A DNA stretch of 64,000 nucleotides from Gorsachius magnificus (GCA_034008185.1 CM067084.1:59038599-59102598); one strand, 5' to 3'. Shown: positions 1 to 12,200, numbered from the stretch's first letter. Program-made: numbers and translations. The notes: generated by a model from the sequence alone, not told the origin.

Positions 1-522
1 TTTTAAAAAAAAAAACCACAACTACCTGTGTTTCCTTGTGGCACAGAGTGCATTCTTTCCTGAAGAGAGCACAAAATAATACCTTTTCATATAGTGCCAT
101 TTGACTGAGTCTATCATTTGTGTTTCTATCTTAGGACACTGTGAATGTAAAAAGAAAACACTGTGCAGGGGCTGAATTAGTATGATTGACAAAGAAGCTG
201 CTATAGTATAACCTTTTTTAAAAAAACTTTGTTGAATTTCTGCCTCATAGATAAGTGGTGTACTTGCAAACCACTTGTGATCGTACTCCTGAAAATAAAT
301 TGCTGTTCCAGATATTCTGTCCTTCCAAACAACATAGTGTGTATATACATTTGACAAACAGTGTTGCATATTTCCTGGTGACCACAGAAGAAGTAGGAGA
401 TTATAAGGATACAGAATTTCTCAAGATGCTATTTTTTTCTCATTTTCCTTAATACCAGCTGTCTTCATTTTCTTCTAAATTTCCCTCACATCTGTAGGAT
501 GCAACATATGCAGTGGACTTAC

Positions 523-695
523 AATGTGGCATATTCCAGTCTGGATTTGATCTGATTCAGGTATTTTCATGGTTTGTTCAAACACACTGTGTTTGCAAGG
601 AATGGATGTTAAACACCCATGGCTCTCCAGCAGCTCTGTGCAAACTTCTTTATTCAGATCAGTAAAGTAAAATGGCCTCAAAATGTATAAGATTA
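523..695 (-). pseudogene. Exon-like segment of an unrecognised gene
   Basis: Read on the minus strand, this 173-bp block is preceded by a pyrimidine-rich tract ending in CCATGTCAG and followed directly by GTAAGT, so both splice borders look good. One frame is open throughout and encodes a mixed, soluble-looking peptide (it includes DLNKEVCTELLESHG). I do not recognise the protein. Similar exon-like blocks follow upstream on the same strand at 1562-1864, 2427-2745 and 3811-3930, which is why I consider a single minus-strand gene or gene relic. Short open frames with chance splice sites are common in vertebrate DNA, so this remains tentative. Confidence 0.3.
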
Positions 696-1561
696 CTGAC
701 ATGGAACAATGCAGATTAAAATAAAAACCTAAATTTCATCCAACCTGCCTTCCCTTTACTTGTCTTCTGCTACCCAAAGGCACTGCCAGTACGCCAGCTT
801 TTGGACTGTCTGATTTAATTTTGCAGCTTTGCTGCATAGTGAAGGCTAATCTTCTGTGTGAGACACTGCTCCCCATTGAGGTAGTGCCAAGAACAGAGAG
901 ACATATAACCCTGGTTCCACAGCCACACCACCTCGCCAGGCACAAATCAAAAAGGTCAATCTCAGAGCGTCTGCTGGTGTTCACCCATGCTTACAGCAGA
1001 GAGCGCGAGAGCTTACTGGATGCTAGAGAGTAACAAATGGGGGTGAGTGCCATCTCTGATCCCAAGCTAATTACAATGCTCTAACTTTTTGATTCAACAT
1101 CAGAACTGAAAACTGATGTTGATTTATGCATGTATTCCCTTAGCATTTAAACATAAGTCATTTTCTGTCTGCTAGCACTAGTAACAGATGTTAGGAGTTC
1201 AACGCAGTCTTTCGGAAACCAGGAGATGTGACCACCATCCTTCATTTACACTAGTTATGAGAAATTATTCAAGCTTCTTTGTCAAACTGTTTAGATGAAA
1301 CAATACCAGCTTCCACCTTATGTGTTCAACCGGACATTCGTGGGCTACTGAATTCATATTCTTTCATTCATATGAAGCCTTGAATGTAGAAATGTATGCC
1401 TGGGAAAAACAAGTGCCTAGGATAGTAAAGACAAGACACAGTTACTTATGTACTGGAACACAGGAGAATGTCCCTGAGAGTCATAAAAATCACAGAAATT
1501 AGAGCCAGAAATTATCTTGAGTTGTTTATCCTTTTCCACCTGATAAAGGTTTGTCTAAAAT
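696..1561. other. Stretch between exon-like blocks, no clear feature
   Basis: The part around 770-1030 is less AT-rich than its surroundings and is open on both strands (about 80 codons on minus, 70 on plus). A plus-strand acceptor-like TTTTGCAG sits near 826. Neither reading looks convincingly like protein, and I assign nothing. Confidence 0.3.
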
Positions 1562-1864
1562 CTAAGAAAGAAAATTTGCTCTGGATGCCAGCTTGAAAGA
1601 TGTTTTGGAGGAATCATCAAGGAAACTGTTGTTTGCTTTCTGCAGCAGGTCAGAAGCTTGCTCATTCTTTGTAAGTAAATAGATTACATCAGAGACATCT
1701 GACTCCATCACCACCTTCCTCTTAACAGAATCAATACACAGTGCCCTGAGCTTTGACCAAGTACTCTGGTCAAAGACAGTAAAATTACTCTGTGAAACTC
1801 CATCTTTACCTTGATTCCACCAGATGATGATTTCTGTATTTTTCCGCCAGGCAAAGGTGACCAG
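1562..1864 (-). pseudogene. Coding-like open frame of an unrecognised gene
   Basis: One minus-strand frame is open for 100 codons and ends in TAG at 1562-1564. Its composition is very protein-like: a Trp-rich start (FAWRKNTEIIIWW), then a charged stretch (SVKRKVVMESDVSDVIYLL) and a Ser/Asp-rich end. The same frame continues upstream to about 2170 but is broken by a TGA at 1865-1867, which could be a decayed CGA, and by several TAA codons. That pattern fits a decayed coding sequence, or exons whose borders I cannot place. No family is recognised. A translated search against bird proteins would settle it. Confidence 0.35.
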
Positions 1865-1867
1865 TCA

Positions 1868-2266
1868 TCTTCCTATCTCCAGAGAGATGTCATAGCTGCC
1901 CTTCGTGGATAAATGAAAACTACAGGGTACTGATAAGTCCTGACATTAAATAGATGCTGGCTGTGGATCAAGAACCTTCAGCTCAATCTGTCTTGCACCA
2001 TTAACAACTTAGAACTGACTATACTTTGTAATGGGTTATGCAGAGGTTTCTCTTGATGCTACTGCTTTTAGATTAGGTGACTTTTGTTTGTGTAAAGGGT
2101 ATGCTTCCGCTAGCAATTCCAATGGGAAGTGTTTGTGTGCCTCTCCATATGACAGTGGCCAATGCTAGGACCTTGTGAAGCCAGTATTCCACACACATGT
2201 TAAAAGCAGATGGGAAAATTGCTGTCATGATTTTAATAAAAAATAGGGGGTTTAATTCTGCCTTCT
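1868..2266 (-). pseudogene. Possible upstream exons of the same relic
   Basis: On the minus strand a run of ten T followed by CTCTATAG forms a textbook splice acceptor, so an exon could start at 2266. Downstream of it two different frames are open for short stretches, with TAA and TGA stops that could be decayed Gln or Arg codons. I cannot follow one frame through. The block is reported because it lies between two stronger coding-like segments on the same strand. Confidence 0.22.
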
Positions 2267-2426
2267 CTATAGAGAAAAAAAAAAGTAATGCTATTTGGTA
2301 AATAGTACCTTCTTTTTTCCACAAAACTGCTTTAAAAATTATTAAGTTGAAAATGATCTCCCATTTCTATGCTTATTTCTTTTTCTTTTTCACCAAAGCA
2401 ACCACTTGTACCAATAATGTACTCAC

Positions 2427-2745
2427 CTGCTGCAGCTGGCTAGGCTTTTCATCTCTGTATTGCTTGCTGTTGATCGTAACTTCTTTCTCCTGACATAGCT
2501 GCAGTTTGCAAAATGATATTCCTCTATTAACTCTCCACCATCTTTGAATATGACAGTTCCACAAGGCATCCGGATTCTCTTGCAGCTGTTATACTGCTTC
2601 CACTGCTGCTTTCACAGACTTATGCTCGTAAATATAGCCTATAGTAGGTGTTGTTTCCTGTACTCCACAACTGCTTGTGTGATATAATAGCTCAGCAATA
2701 CCTTTTGCCATGCAGAGCACTGCAAGCAGCGGATGAGCAGCACTG
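2427..2745 (-). pseudogene. Exon-like segment ending at a GTGAGT donor
   Basis: On the minus strand this block ends in CAGCAG followed by GTGAGTAC, a strong donor at 2425-2426. Two frames are nearly open across it, each with one or two stops. One reads through KDGGELIEEYHFANCSYVRRK near the end. The right border is uncertain; an acceptor-like AAAGCAG lies near 2745. It probably belongs with the exon-like blocks downstream. The protein is not recognised. Confidence 0.3.
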
Positions 2746-3810
2746 CTTTCCATGAAAAATTGTTTTGAAGATGCATTCTTCTTAAGGTGTATTTAATGTT
2801 AAAGGATAGAAAAAGCCACCGATTAGAATTTCAAGTGGTGAAGTCGTACTGATTTACCCCAGTGGGGCATTAAATGCTGTGGGCTTTTCTTTTGTTTGTT
2901 TTTAACACTCATATATGCACAACAACCTGGCAACCACGATAAACGTACCAGACTGTTCAGTGTCTAATAAAACTTGCAACTTCCATTACTGCCAGGAAGA
3001 GCTGTGGTTCTCAGCTACAATAGATCACGGTGTAAGCTGCACAGAAAACTCCTCCTTTAATTTTTTTTCTAATCTGTAAAGCATTACACCCACAAAAAGT
3101 GATATTATGTTTTCAAACATAAATACAACAAAATGGCAAGCAGATTCTAGGTAAAAAAAATACTGGCCTTAGTCTGCTATATTTTATGTTAGCTGAGAAA
3201 AGTAGAAACTCTTCAGAATCCAGAGTGATGCTGAGGGGAAAATGGTGGGAGAGCATTATGTAACATGTAAGCCTATTAATCATTAATATGATTTAAATAA
3301 TGGTGACTCATGTTCTGTCATTGTCAAATATTAGCTTGAGGGGAGCTATTGTTTCACCTTTATTCTGGTCTGCTTTTCTTTTTCTTTGCTTTCATAGCAT
3401 ATCTTATTCCCTTTCCTGTCTTGTTTCATTTTTATGTGTGAAGCAAAATCACTGTAGAGGATCCAAAGCTAATTATACCTTCATTAATATCAGAAAAAAC
3501 TATCTTAATAATAAACAGAACAATCAAGAGATTTAAATAAGAGGAAAGATAAAAAGACATTTAAATACTTTTTTTTAAGAAAAAATGCATGCCCAGAGGA
3601 AAAATCAATAACTATATATACTTTAATCTTTATGGTTTTATGCAAATTAGGGGAAAAATCTTAAGCAATATAAATTAACAAGAAAGACCAGGTGTTGAGC
3701 ATTAAATAGCTAATTCCAAAGGAACTGTGCTGATACATACTGCAAATATTGCTAAAAATTATTTGCACAGATGTATGCAATTTAATTTGGCAAATAGGCA
3801 GGGCGTTTAC
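2746..3810. other. AT-rich stretch, nothing recognised
   Basis: AT-rich DNA with short A and T runs. If the exon-like blocks on either side are real, this would be intron on the minus strand. Confidence 0.3.
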
Positions 3811-3930
3811 CTTGATCTGTCTGTTGCCATTGGCATAGGCAGACTTTGTGATCCAGAGGGATAAAGTTACCTTTACTGATGACTCTGAAAACGTGGTCTG
3901 TGTGCTGGTGAGTAGTCTGCGAGGCCATAG
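3811..3930 (-). pseudogene. Weak exon-like segment
   Basis: The minus strand carries ATCAAG followed by GTAAAC, a moderate donor at 3809-3810. Two frames are open upstream of it; one reads TLSLWITKSAYANGNRQIK. An acceptor-like CCTCGCAG lies near 3920. This is the weakest of the left-end exon-like blocks and is listed only because it continues the series on the same strand. Confidence 0.2.
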
Positions 3931-4515
3931 TAAATGGTCTATATTTATTCTCTGTGTGCTAGTCTTCAAGAAATTTTAAAGTTGTAATTGATGCCTGTCA
4001 TTGTTTCAGAAAGTTTTACTGCTCTAGTCTGATTCCTTTCTGCATATCCTAGTCTACGACATTCCACCACAATTCATTACTTGACACATTGTGTTGAGGC
4101 ATATCCTTTAAAAAGACAACAACTTTGGTTTTGAAGACCTAAACTGAAGGGCAGTCATCATATCCCAAAGTCATTTGATTCAGTGTTGAATTATCCCCAT
4201 AAGTTGGAACAAAGCCCCAAGGAAATTAACCCATGTTATGCACAAAGTCCATTGTGTATGTGATGAAAGGCACAGCTCCCTGAGGAAATAATGTCATTTA
4301 AGGAGTAAGAAATGGAAGATGCAATCTGTTTTATACAAAAATTTTGTCCATTGGTACTAACTGATCCATGACATCTTATTATTTGAGGGGACAAAATATT
4401 ATCAGTGGGTTGATTATGGACTTTTTAAGTAACAGCTTTCTCCAAGTGCTTATAAGGTTAATGATTATATTCTTTGTCTTCGCTAAGCCTTACTAATTTA
4501 CTACATATACGCACT
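3931..4515. other. Unannotated stretch left of CR1
   Basis: No repeat, coding potential or regulatory element recognised. Confidence 0.3.
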
Positions 4516-5136
4516 ACAGATATCGAGAGCAGCCCTGCTGAGAGGGACTTGGGGGTGCTGGTGGATGAAAAGCTGGACATGAGCCGGCAATGTGTGCTGG
4601 CAGCCCAGAAGGCCAACCATACTCTGGGCTGCATCGGGAGAAGCGTGGCCAGCAGGTCAAGGGAGGGGATTCTGCCCCTCTACTCTGCTCTGGTGAGACC
4701 TCACCTGGAGTACTGCATCCAGCCCTGGAGCCCTCAGCACAAGAAGGACATGGAACTGTTGGAGCGGGTCCAGAGGAGGGCCACAAAAATGATCCGAGGG
4801 CTGGAGCACCTCTCCTATGAGGACAGGCTGAGGGAGTTGGGCTTGTTCAGCCTGGAGAAGAGAAGGCTGCAGGGAGACCTGATTGCGGCCTTTCAATACC
4901 TAAAGGGGGCCTATAGGAAAGATGGGGAAAATCTTTTTAGTAGGCCCAGCTGTGACAGGACAAGGGGTAATGGTTTTAAACTAAACCAGGGTAGGTTTAG
5001 ACTAGATATAAGGAAGAAATTCTTTACAATGAGGGTGGTGAAACACTGGAATGGGTTGCCCAGAGAGGTAGTAGAGGCCCCATCCCTGGGAACATTCAAG
5101 GCCAGGTTGGACAGGGCTCTGAGCAACCTGACCTAG
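4516..5136 (+). pseudogene. CR1 ORF2 C-terminal remnant, still open
   Basis: About 206 codons of CR1 ORF2 remain open to the TAG at 5134-5136. The frame also runs back to an ATG at 4474, but that part is flanking DNA. The region lies downstream of the reverse-transcriptase active site. It shows the conserved [12 protein letters not shown] start, a VRPHLEYC block, [13 protein letters not shown], the [14 protein letters not shown] block and the terminal [16 protein letters not shown] block. The endonuclease and catalytic reverse-transcriptase domains are absent, so it cannot work. The lack of stops suggests a fairly recent insertion compared with the other CR1 copies here. Confidence 0.9.
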
Positions 5137-5226
5137 TTAGCGGTGTCCCTGCTCACTGCAGAGGGGTTGGACTAGATGACCTCTAGGGGTCCCTTCCAAC
5201 CCAAAACATTCTATGATTCTATGATT
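4516..5226 (+). mobile_element. CR1 non-LTR retrotransposon, 5'-truncated tail
   Basis: This is the 3' part of a CR1 LINE: the C-terminal third of the ORF2 protein, a short 3' UTR containing TTGGACTAGATGACCTC, and the typical end of two ATTCTATG octamers (5208-5223) plus ATT. The 5' truncation near 4516 is normal, because CR1 inserts by target-primed reverse transcription and usually stops early. No target-site duplication is seen, as expected for CR1. The 3' UTR closely matches the small fragment at 49520, so the two belong to one subfamily, different from the copies at 5965 and 62776. Confidence 0.95.
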
Positions 5227-5964
5227 GTATTATTATATTTATGTATTTTATTTATACTGCATATACACTTTAAGGAGGGGAAGGCATGGAGAGAGAAAAA
5301 GGGATGCCCTGTATGTTGAAGAACAACAGGGAATTCAAAGCAAAGAACAAAAGTTGAGTCGTTAACTATGGTGTTTCTGAATCTGTAGTGCAGTTATCTG
5401 AATGTTACATATACCATCGTCATCTACATGTAAAATATTTTGCAAAGGGAGGAAAGGAATAGGTTGTATTTTGTTTTCCAGCTTGGAGCCTCATCCTACT
5501 AATAGGACTCTTGTCATTTATTCCTAAATTAGCAAAATAACGTTTTTAGCTGTTCTTAGTCAGCTAAAATGGCTCTAAATTTATAATAATTATGCTATCT
5601 CACAACAGATTCTGGAAAAAAAAATTACAACTGCAGACAACAAGCTGAATAACATTTGATTGTACAGACAAAAGGTACTTTATCCCAAATACCTGCTGTA
5701 ACAATCTGAGTCTGAAGAGAAATTCACCCTAGGCTTATACATCAACCATTCTGAATGTGTGACATTACCACACTTTGCGGTAACAGGCAGATAGATGGGT
5801 TCACATGGAGAAAGAAGCCTGCCTAAATCTCCAAGGAGAAAAACCTAGTGCTTGAATAAAGTTTTTCATCCCTGACTCCTTAGGTTTGCAAAACCTAAGA
5901 GCACATGTATCTCAAAACACCATGTCATGGGGACATAAAAACTTCTTTTAATGTATCCAGTATA
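5227..5964. other. Unique AT-rich stretch between two CR1 copies
   Basis: Nothing recognised. Near 5886 the sequence AGGTTTTGC/GCAAAACCT-like forms a small near-palindrome. Confidence 0.3.
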
Positions 5965-6706
5965 AATCATAGAATCATAGAATTGTTTAAGTTGGAAAAG
6001 ACCTTTAAGATCATCAAGTCCAACTGTTAACCTAACCCTGACATGCCACCACTAAACCATGTCCCTAAGCACCTCGTCTACCCATCTTTTAAATACCTCC
6101 AGGGATGGGGACTCGGACCACTTCCCTGGGCAGCCCATTCCAATGCTTAACACCCTTTCACTGAAAGAATTTTTCCTAATGTCTAGCCTAAACCTGCCCT
6201 GGCACAACTTCAGGCCATTTCCCCTTGTCCTATCCCCCGTTACCAGGGAGAAGAGACTGACACCCACCTCACTACAACCTCTGTTCAGGTTGTTGCAGAG
6301 GGCGATAAGGTCTCCCCTCAGCCTTCTCTTCTCTAGGCTGAACAACCCCAGTTCTCTCAGCTGCTCCTCACAGGACTTGTGCTCCAGACCCTTCACCAGC
6401 TTTGTTGCCCTTTCTCTGAACATGCTCCAGTGCCTCAATGTCCGGGGCCCAAACTGAACCCGCTATTCAAGGTGCGGCCTCATCAGTGCCAAGTACAGGA
6501 GAAGGATCATTTCCCTAGCCCTGCTGGCCACCCTATTCCTGATACAAGCCAGGATGCCATTGGCCTTCTTGGTCACCTGGGCACACTGCTGGCTCATATT
6601 CAGCTGGCTGTCAACCAGTACACCCAGGTTTTTTTCCGCCATGTAGCTTTCCAGCCACTCTTCCTCAAGCCTGTAGCATTGCATGGGGTTGTTGTGACCA
6701 AATGAT
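5965..6706 (-). mobile_element. CR1 retrotransposon tail, second subfamily
   Basis: On the plus strand the element begins with two CATAGAAT octamers (5968-5983), the reverse complement of a CR1 3' end. Next come a 3' UTR with GATCATCAAGTCCAAC and then ORF2 read on the minus strand. The 3' UTR differs from the copy at 4516 but closely matches the one at 62776, so those two share a subfamily. The 5' truncation is near 6706, inside the stretch that normally follows the reverse-transcriptase domain. Confidence 0.95.
6052..6702 (-). pseudogene. Broken CR1 ORF2 C-terminal region
   Basis: Two open segments, 6463-6702 and 6052-6438 on minus, cover the same C-terminal region as the 4516 copy. The first carries [15 protein letters not shown] and ends in MRPHLE; the second carries [19 protein letters not shown] and ends near [15 protein letters not shown] stop and an indel near 6440-6465 separate them. 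The [11 protein letters not shown] block is also mutated. It is a dead fragment lacking the catalytic domains. Confidence 0.85.
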
Positions 6707-7105
6707 GTGTAATAGAACATCAGATCTGAGGAAGCTACATTTTGAAATATATTTTTTCACAAGTGAATTCAGATTCTTCTCTAGCAGACTGATTCTCTTT
6801 ATGACAAAGACTTTAAGGCACCTTCTTTATTGTCATACAACCAAGCAGAGTGGAGCGGCTTGGAAGAAATGATATTAAGCATTATTAAGTGTTATACATG
6901 AAACAACAGCTACCACTCATTACTCCAAATTTCATTCAACTTGAATGGTTGTGGAAAACTTTTTTTCCAGGAAATGAAAGAGAAATCACTTGAAGTATAG
7001 AAAGCATACAGTAAGGATCAGGAATTCACTAGTAAAAATCATGTTACCTTTCATGCCAGTTGTGATTGTTAGTTTCCCACTAAAATTAATTCTACTTATT
7101 TCTGA

Positions 7106-7121
7106 TTTTTTTTTTTTTTTT
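7106..7121. repeat. T16 homopolymer run
   Basis: Sixteen consecutive T followed by a short GGT repeat. It is a simple repeat and not clearly the tail of a retroelement, since no element is recognised next to it. Confidence 0.8.
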
Positions 7122-9222
7122 GGTGGTGGTGTTCAGACTGTTTCTTATTCTGTATATTCTCTGATGATACAGTTACTGTTTTCATAGGTGGTCAAACTGA
7201 ACATTCATACTGGACTTGTGTCATTTTAGCCAGTACTTACACTAGAGGAAAATGTCATTGACCATTGGTTCATATCTTTTCTGGTGATAAGGGCACAGAA
7301 TAGCTTAATGCTCAATACCACTTATTTTTATTCTCAAGGCAGCTTGGACCTATGCAAAAGCCATTTGGAAAAGTACAAAAGTAATGTGGGTCAGCAGCTG
7401 CCTCAGCCAAACAGGAAGATTGCTGGAATTGAGAGCAAACAGTAGCATAACCATCCTGTTCCCAAGCTTCTGCAGGCAAGTGATTTTTGAGGCTATTTGG
7501 TATTTATAGGCACTGTTTCTTACAGTATGATTTGAGGCATGCAATGCACTATTGTAGCATTACTAAAACCTGATCTGTGTTTTGTTTGTTTTGCATTTTA
7601 ATATTACATCAGGTTTTTGTCCTCATGAGAAATACAGAATGCAGGGACAGGACAAGTGCAAACAGTAATTACATTTTTGGCAAAAGAAATCAGAGCTGCT
7701 TGGGTTTTTTGCGGGATGGGAAATCACCTTAACTTTCTAGAATGTCACAATTCTCATTCGCTATGAAAAGGTAGCATCGTAAGTGAATCATTCAGTTATC
7801 ATAACCATGTGCGTCTTTGAATTTGCTTCTGTCTTTGGGGACACATTTTAACACATTTCACGTGCAATCCTACAGCATGTGCTCCAGCTTAGCCCTCAGA
7901 TGGACCTTCTGTAGGTCACAGCATTATCCTCTGGGATGTAACTCAAGATTGAACCACATCCTTTAGGATTTTAGAACTCCATTTCAGACCAGTTTATATC
8001 CCTTTCATATTGCCATGGTAAAGAGGGGAAATTCTTTTTGCATGCCCTGAAGTAAATCTAGATTTCACTAAGTCCATCATAACTGAGCAATCCAATGACT
8101 TGTGCCTAAGCCATTGGAGAGAATGATGATGCCATGAGGCAGGACTTGTATTATTCTTATGAAGGTAAAGAAAAAAAATTAAAATAAAGGAAAAAATGTC
8201 TTGTTCCATATGACACAGGACATAAAGATAATAATATCAACCTCAAACTATTAAGCATTGGAGATATTTAAGAAGAGCAGCAGTTTAGGGTAGACTTTGG
8301 TACACATCTGCTCTGTGCTTCCATTGTAGGTATGAATAGACAATCTTATATACAAAATCTCTACACGAGTAAACAAGCCATTTAGGTCCCAGACCCAAAC
8401 GGGGTGTAACTCACTCAAAAGTAACAATCTTGACCCATCTTTGCAATGTTTCTAGAGATCTTGTTTATTTAGACTGTAAACATTTGGTAGCAAGAACTAT
8501 CTGTGGCGGTAGGATTTTAGCCTCACCTGAGCCTAAAGGTACCATCTGTGACAGAAGCAACCAATAACACACTCCATTCAGAACCAGTGACTACAGGGAG
8601 ATGAAAAATGAGCATATTTTGACATGGATCTATTCCCTGACATATTGTATATCTAATGTGTGTACTACTTCGTACATTTTGGAAAAATCTGTGTTTCTTT
8701 TCAAGCAGACCTTATTTTCAACAGACTGAAGGAATGGAACTGAGTAAATGAATATTAATTTACTTGGAGCTTAGGGAGCATTTTACTTCTATGTTTATTT
8801 GTTTGCCTAGCTTTGGTCTGTTGTGTTCCAAAAAGCACAGTGGAAATGATTTCAAAGACTCAGTGAGAGACAATAAAATTAACTTCTGGGCTGGTGATAG
8901 CACCCGTAACTTTCACTGAAGAATTCAACAGGACTTGCAGGTGCTCAGCACCAATTTGGATTAGTATCTAAAAACATGCATGGCAAATCTTACTTTAAGG
9001 TGAAATGGCCAAGTAATAAATCCCTTTATAAAAATGATGAGAGAAGCTTAATGATGGTGGAGTGAATGCAGCTGCTGTTATAAAACTTCATGCTTCTTTG
9101 CAGATTGGTGTATACACTTAAGGCAAAATGTGCCCCTATATTTGCCAAATTACAGGATTTTGTGATGGCAGATCTATATTTAGTTATTAATCGTTCATAT
9201 CCCTTTTGATTGATACTGGCTA

Positions 9223-9246
9223 AATCCACCTCTCTAGAGGTGGATT
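9223..9246. repeat. Near-perfect 24-bp palindrome
   Basis: Arms AATCCACCTCT and AGAGGTGGATT are exact reverse complements of 11 bp separated by only CT. It could extrude as a short hairpin. No flanking duplication or known element is seen, so a functional role is unproven. Confidence 0.8.
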
Positions 9247-12200
9247 ACAGGATTAATCCTTTTTACCTGTGATTTAACTCATTTCCCTTTCACTTAATAA
9301 AATACCCTCACCAATAACAATACTATGTTAAAACATATAATGATACTTCTACTTTTCCAGTGAATTAGTCTAACCAGCCTATTATGTTAATACAGGAGTT
9401 ATTAAGTCACTCATTAATTCTGTCTGAAAGTATGACACCCAAGGAAGCAATTTGTGTTTGCTATAATTGCCATCATTTGAAAAGCCACTTTTATGAAGCA
9501 AATTATTTTTTAACACATTCACTTCCTTATTATCAATCTCATAACTGATACCATTTTCTGCCTGATCAGCAATCTCATCTCCCAGGTTCAAGATTAAATC
9601 ATGCTGAGGTATCACCTAACTCTTTTCCTTGATCTATACTTTGTCTTCTGGTATTAAATCAGCCTGTAAGCTACTATACCATTTGCATGTCCTTGACATG
9701 CCAGAGAGCAATGCAAGCTTAATGTTATAAAAACATAAAATCATTCAGCACCAATTACAGAGTTGCAGGGGTGCCGTTAGGTAGCTGTGACTGATCAATA
9801 AAGACTTTCTATCTGGAGTTCCCCGATGAGAGAAATATCTTAGCTCTTGACCTTGCATTTACACTTCATTCTGTGATATATTGTATGTCAAGATATAGCA
9901 GATGGTGAGGGATGCAATGGGAGGTGACTACATTACACCCTATTCTCGGCTGCCTTTGACTTCAACTGCAGCATTTACATTACTCTGCCTTTGCCTCATC
10001 AACCTGAGAACTGAAACGTTGTGACTGGCTCTCTATCACTTCTGACCATCATTTTTTGCATTAAACTCGCTTCCCTTTCTGTCTTTTTCTGCTTTCCTTT
10101 CACATAGAATTTCCCCACTGCATTTTCTTTCTTCTGTTAATACATATTCCAGTTTCTTCTCCATCAAGGGGATTTTCTTTGTTGTGAAATTTGGTTCTTT
10201 TGGTGAATCGGTTTGATGCTTCCTCAGAGAAAACATTCTCAGTGGTGGAGAAGGAGCAAGCCACAGATTAGCGCTAGCCATACTGGCCAGCAAGAGTGAA
10301 AAGTAAAACAAAACAAAACTAATCTATAATATGGTTTTCCAGTATGATTTGTCCCCGGCAGTCAAAAAAAGGGAACTGCAGACCAATTAGTCACAGTCTT
10401 AACTGGAAGTTAAATGAAGGATACAGAGTAAACAACAGATATTATTTTCAGGAGCATATGGATTGTGCACAGGTACCCCTTTTATTTAGGGTTTAAAATA
10501 AATGATGCTGCAGTTGTTAATGAGACTGAGATGCTGCTATTTTAGTAAAAGTGCCTGACTAGCATAAATTGCATTAGGTGCAAATTACTGTTTTCATAGA
10601 TGACACTATTGTTACACTGCTGATTTCTAAAAATGAAGTCTGTCTTTCTCTTCCCATTCATCATAACTAGGTAAGTAACCAAATAAAATTCATTAAACCC
10701 GCTGCAGGGTGAGGGTTTTCAAAACAAAGTCCTAGGATTTGGCTAGGCTACCTCCAGTAACATCATTGCAACTGCATGGCTAAATCCCCAGTTATCATTT
10801 AGAAAATGTACTAGCTGGTGTCAGACTTATTAGCATGATTATACATGAGGTGCTGAAGAGGGAAGATAATCATACCATTGCATAATTGTTTTTCTCTAAC
10901 ATGGATAGCACTGGGTTTCACGTCAGATGTTGAGCAAATGCCTGATGTATCCCCATTTAAAGGGAAAGTAAAGCTTCAGTAAGTTGATACTTGTCTTGTT
11001 TCACAGTTTTTAGAAGAATTAGGTATACAGTTCTAGCAGCACTAGTAAACACAGATAGGCTTCAATATTTAAAAAGAAAAAAAAAGCCGTAAACAACTTT
11101 GGCCACCAATTTAGAAAATCCTTAAAATGCTTCAATGAGAAAAGAAGTGTGGGATATAATAATACTGTAAAACGATGAAATCTGTAGAGGGAGGGGAAAA
11201 AAGAGACTGTAACAAAACTGATCTCTATTTAACTAAGGATTAAGAATTTGCTTAGATTTGCATAGGCAAAGTGGATGCCATACTGAAACCCCTGGAGGAG
11301 GACATCAGTCCAGCTTACATAGTTTGAAAATCAGCCACTGCCCAAAATTGTGACAAATGCATGGCTTCATTTGCTTCTGTTCATAAAGAATTAAATAGCT
11401 CATTCTTCATAAACATCCTTGAAGGTAACAGATATCCATGAAATCATGTATGAGCCCACAAAAATCTGAACTGAATACCTGAAAATTAATTGCAGAAGTT
11501 TGAGAATAAATATCCAAGATTTTTTCATCTTTAAAGAATAAACCTTATGAATCCCATCAGAAATAGGTGCAATTCTGTATTACTAAACTGACACGGGAAA
11601 AAAAGAGCAGAAAAGGCAAAATCCTGCCCCCTTGAAGTCAAGAGCAAAACTCATCTTGACTGTGTTGGAACCGATATTTCCCACCAACTACATGAAAACT
11701 ACACTATGCAAAGCAAGCAACATGTGTATATTGAAACAGATGCATCATTTACTGACAAAACTAGCCACAGGTAATCACAGGTAACAAATATCTGTAAGAA
11801 CAGGAAGAGCAAGGGAATAAAAATTATTCATTACCCAGCCAATGACTTATATTAATAATAAATGCTCTCTGGAACATGGTCTGCCAGCACATGAAGGAAT
11901 ACAAAAAATGTTTCTGAAATTTAAACATAAAAGTAAATTTCTTGTTTAAAACTACCTTTTTTTTCTCCATTTAAAAAAATGACTAATTCTCACTTCAAAA
12001 GTATCTTTCCATTAAAAAAGAGATTCTGGAAAACAAGAATTTACATTCATTGAATATAAATGTTCCACTGGGACTATCCATAAAACACGCTACTTGAAAA
12101 GTGAGATTGACAAAGAAAATCTTTTATGTATGTTTAATTTTGTATCTGATTCTCTCGACTTTTCTCCTAGTAACATTTTAAATTGTCTAGACATTCAAGA

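Noticed and set aside
6059..6705. Plus-strand frames of 132 and 108 codons
   Set aside because: They are antisense readings of the minus-strand CR1 ORF2.
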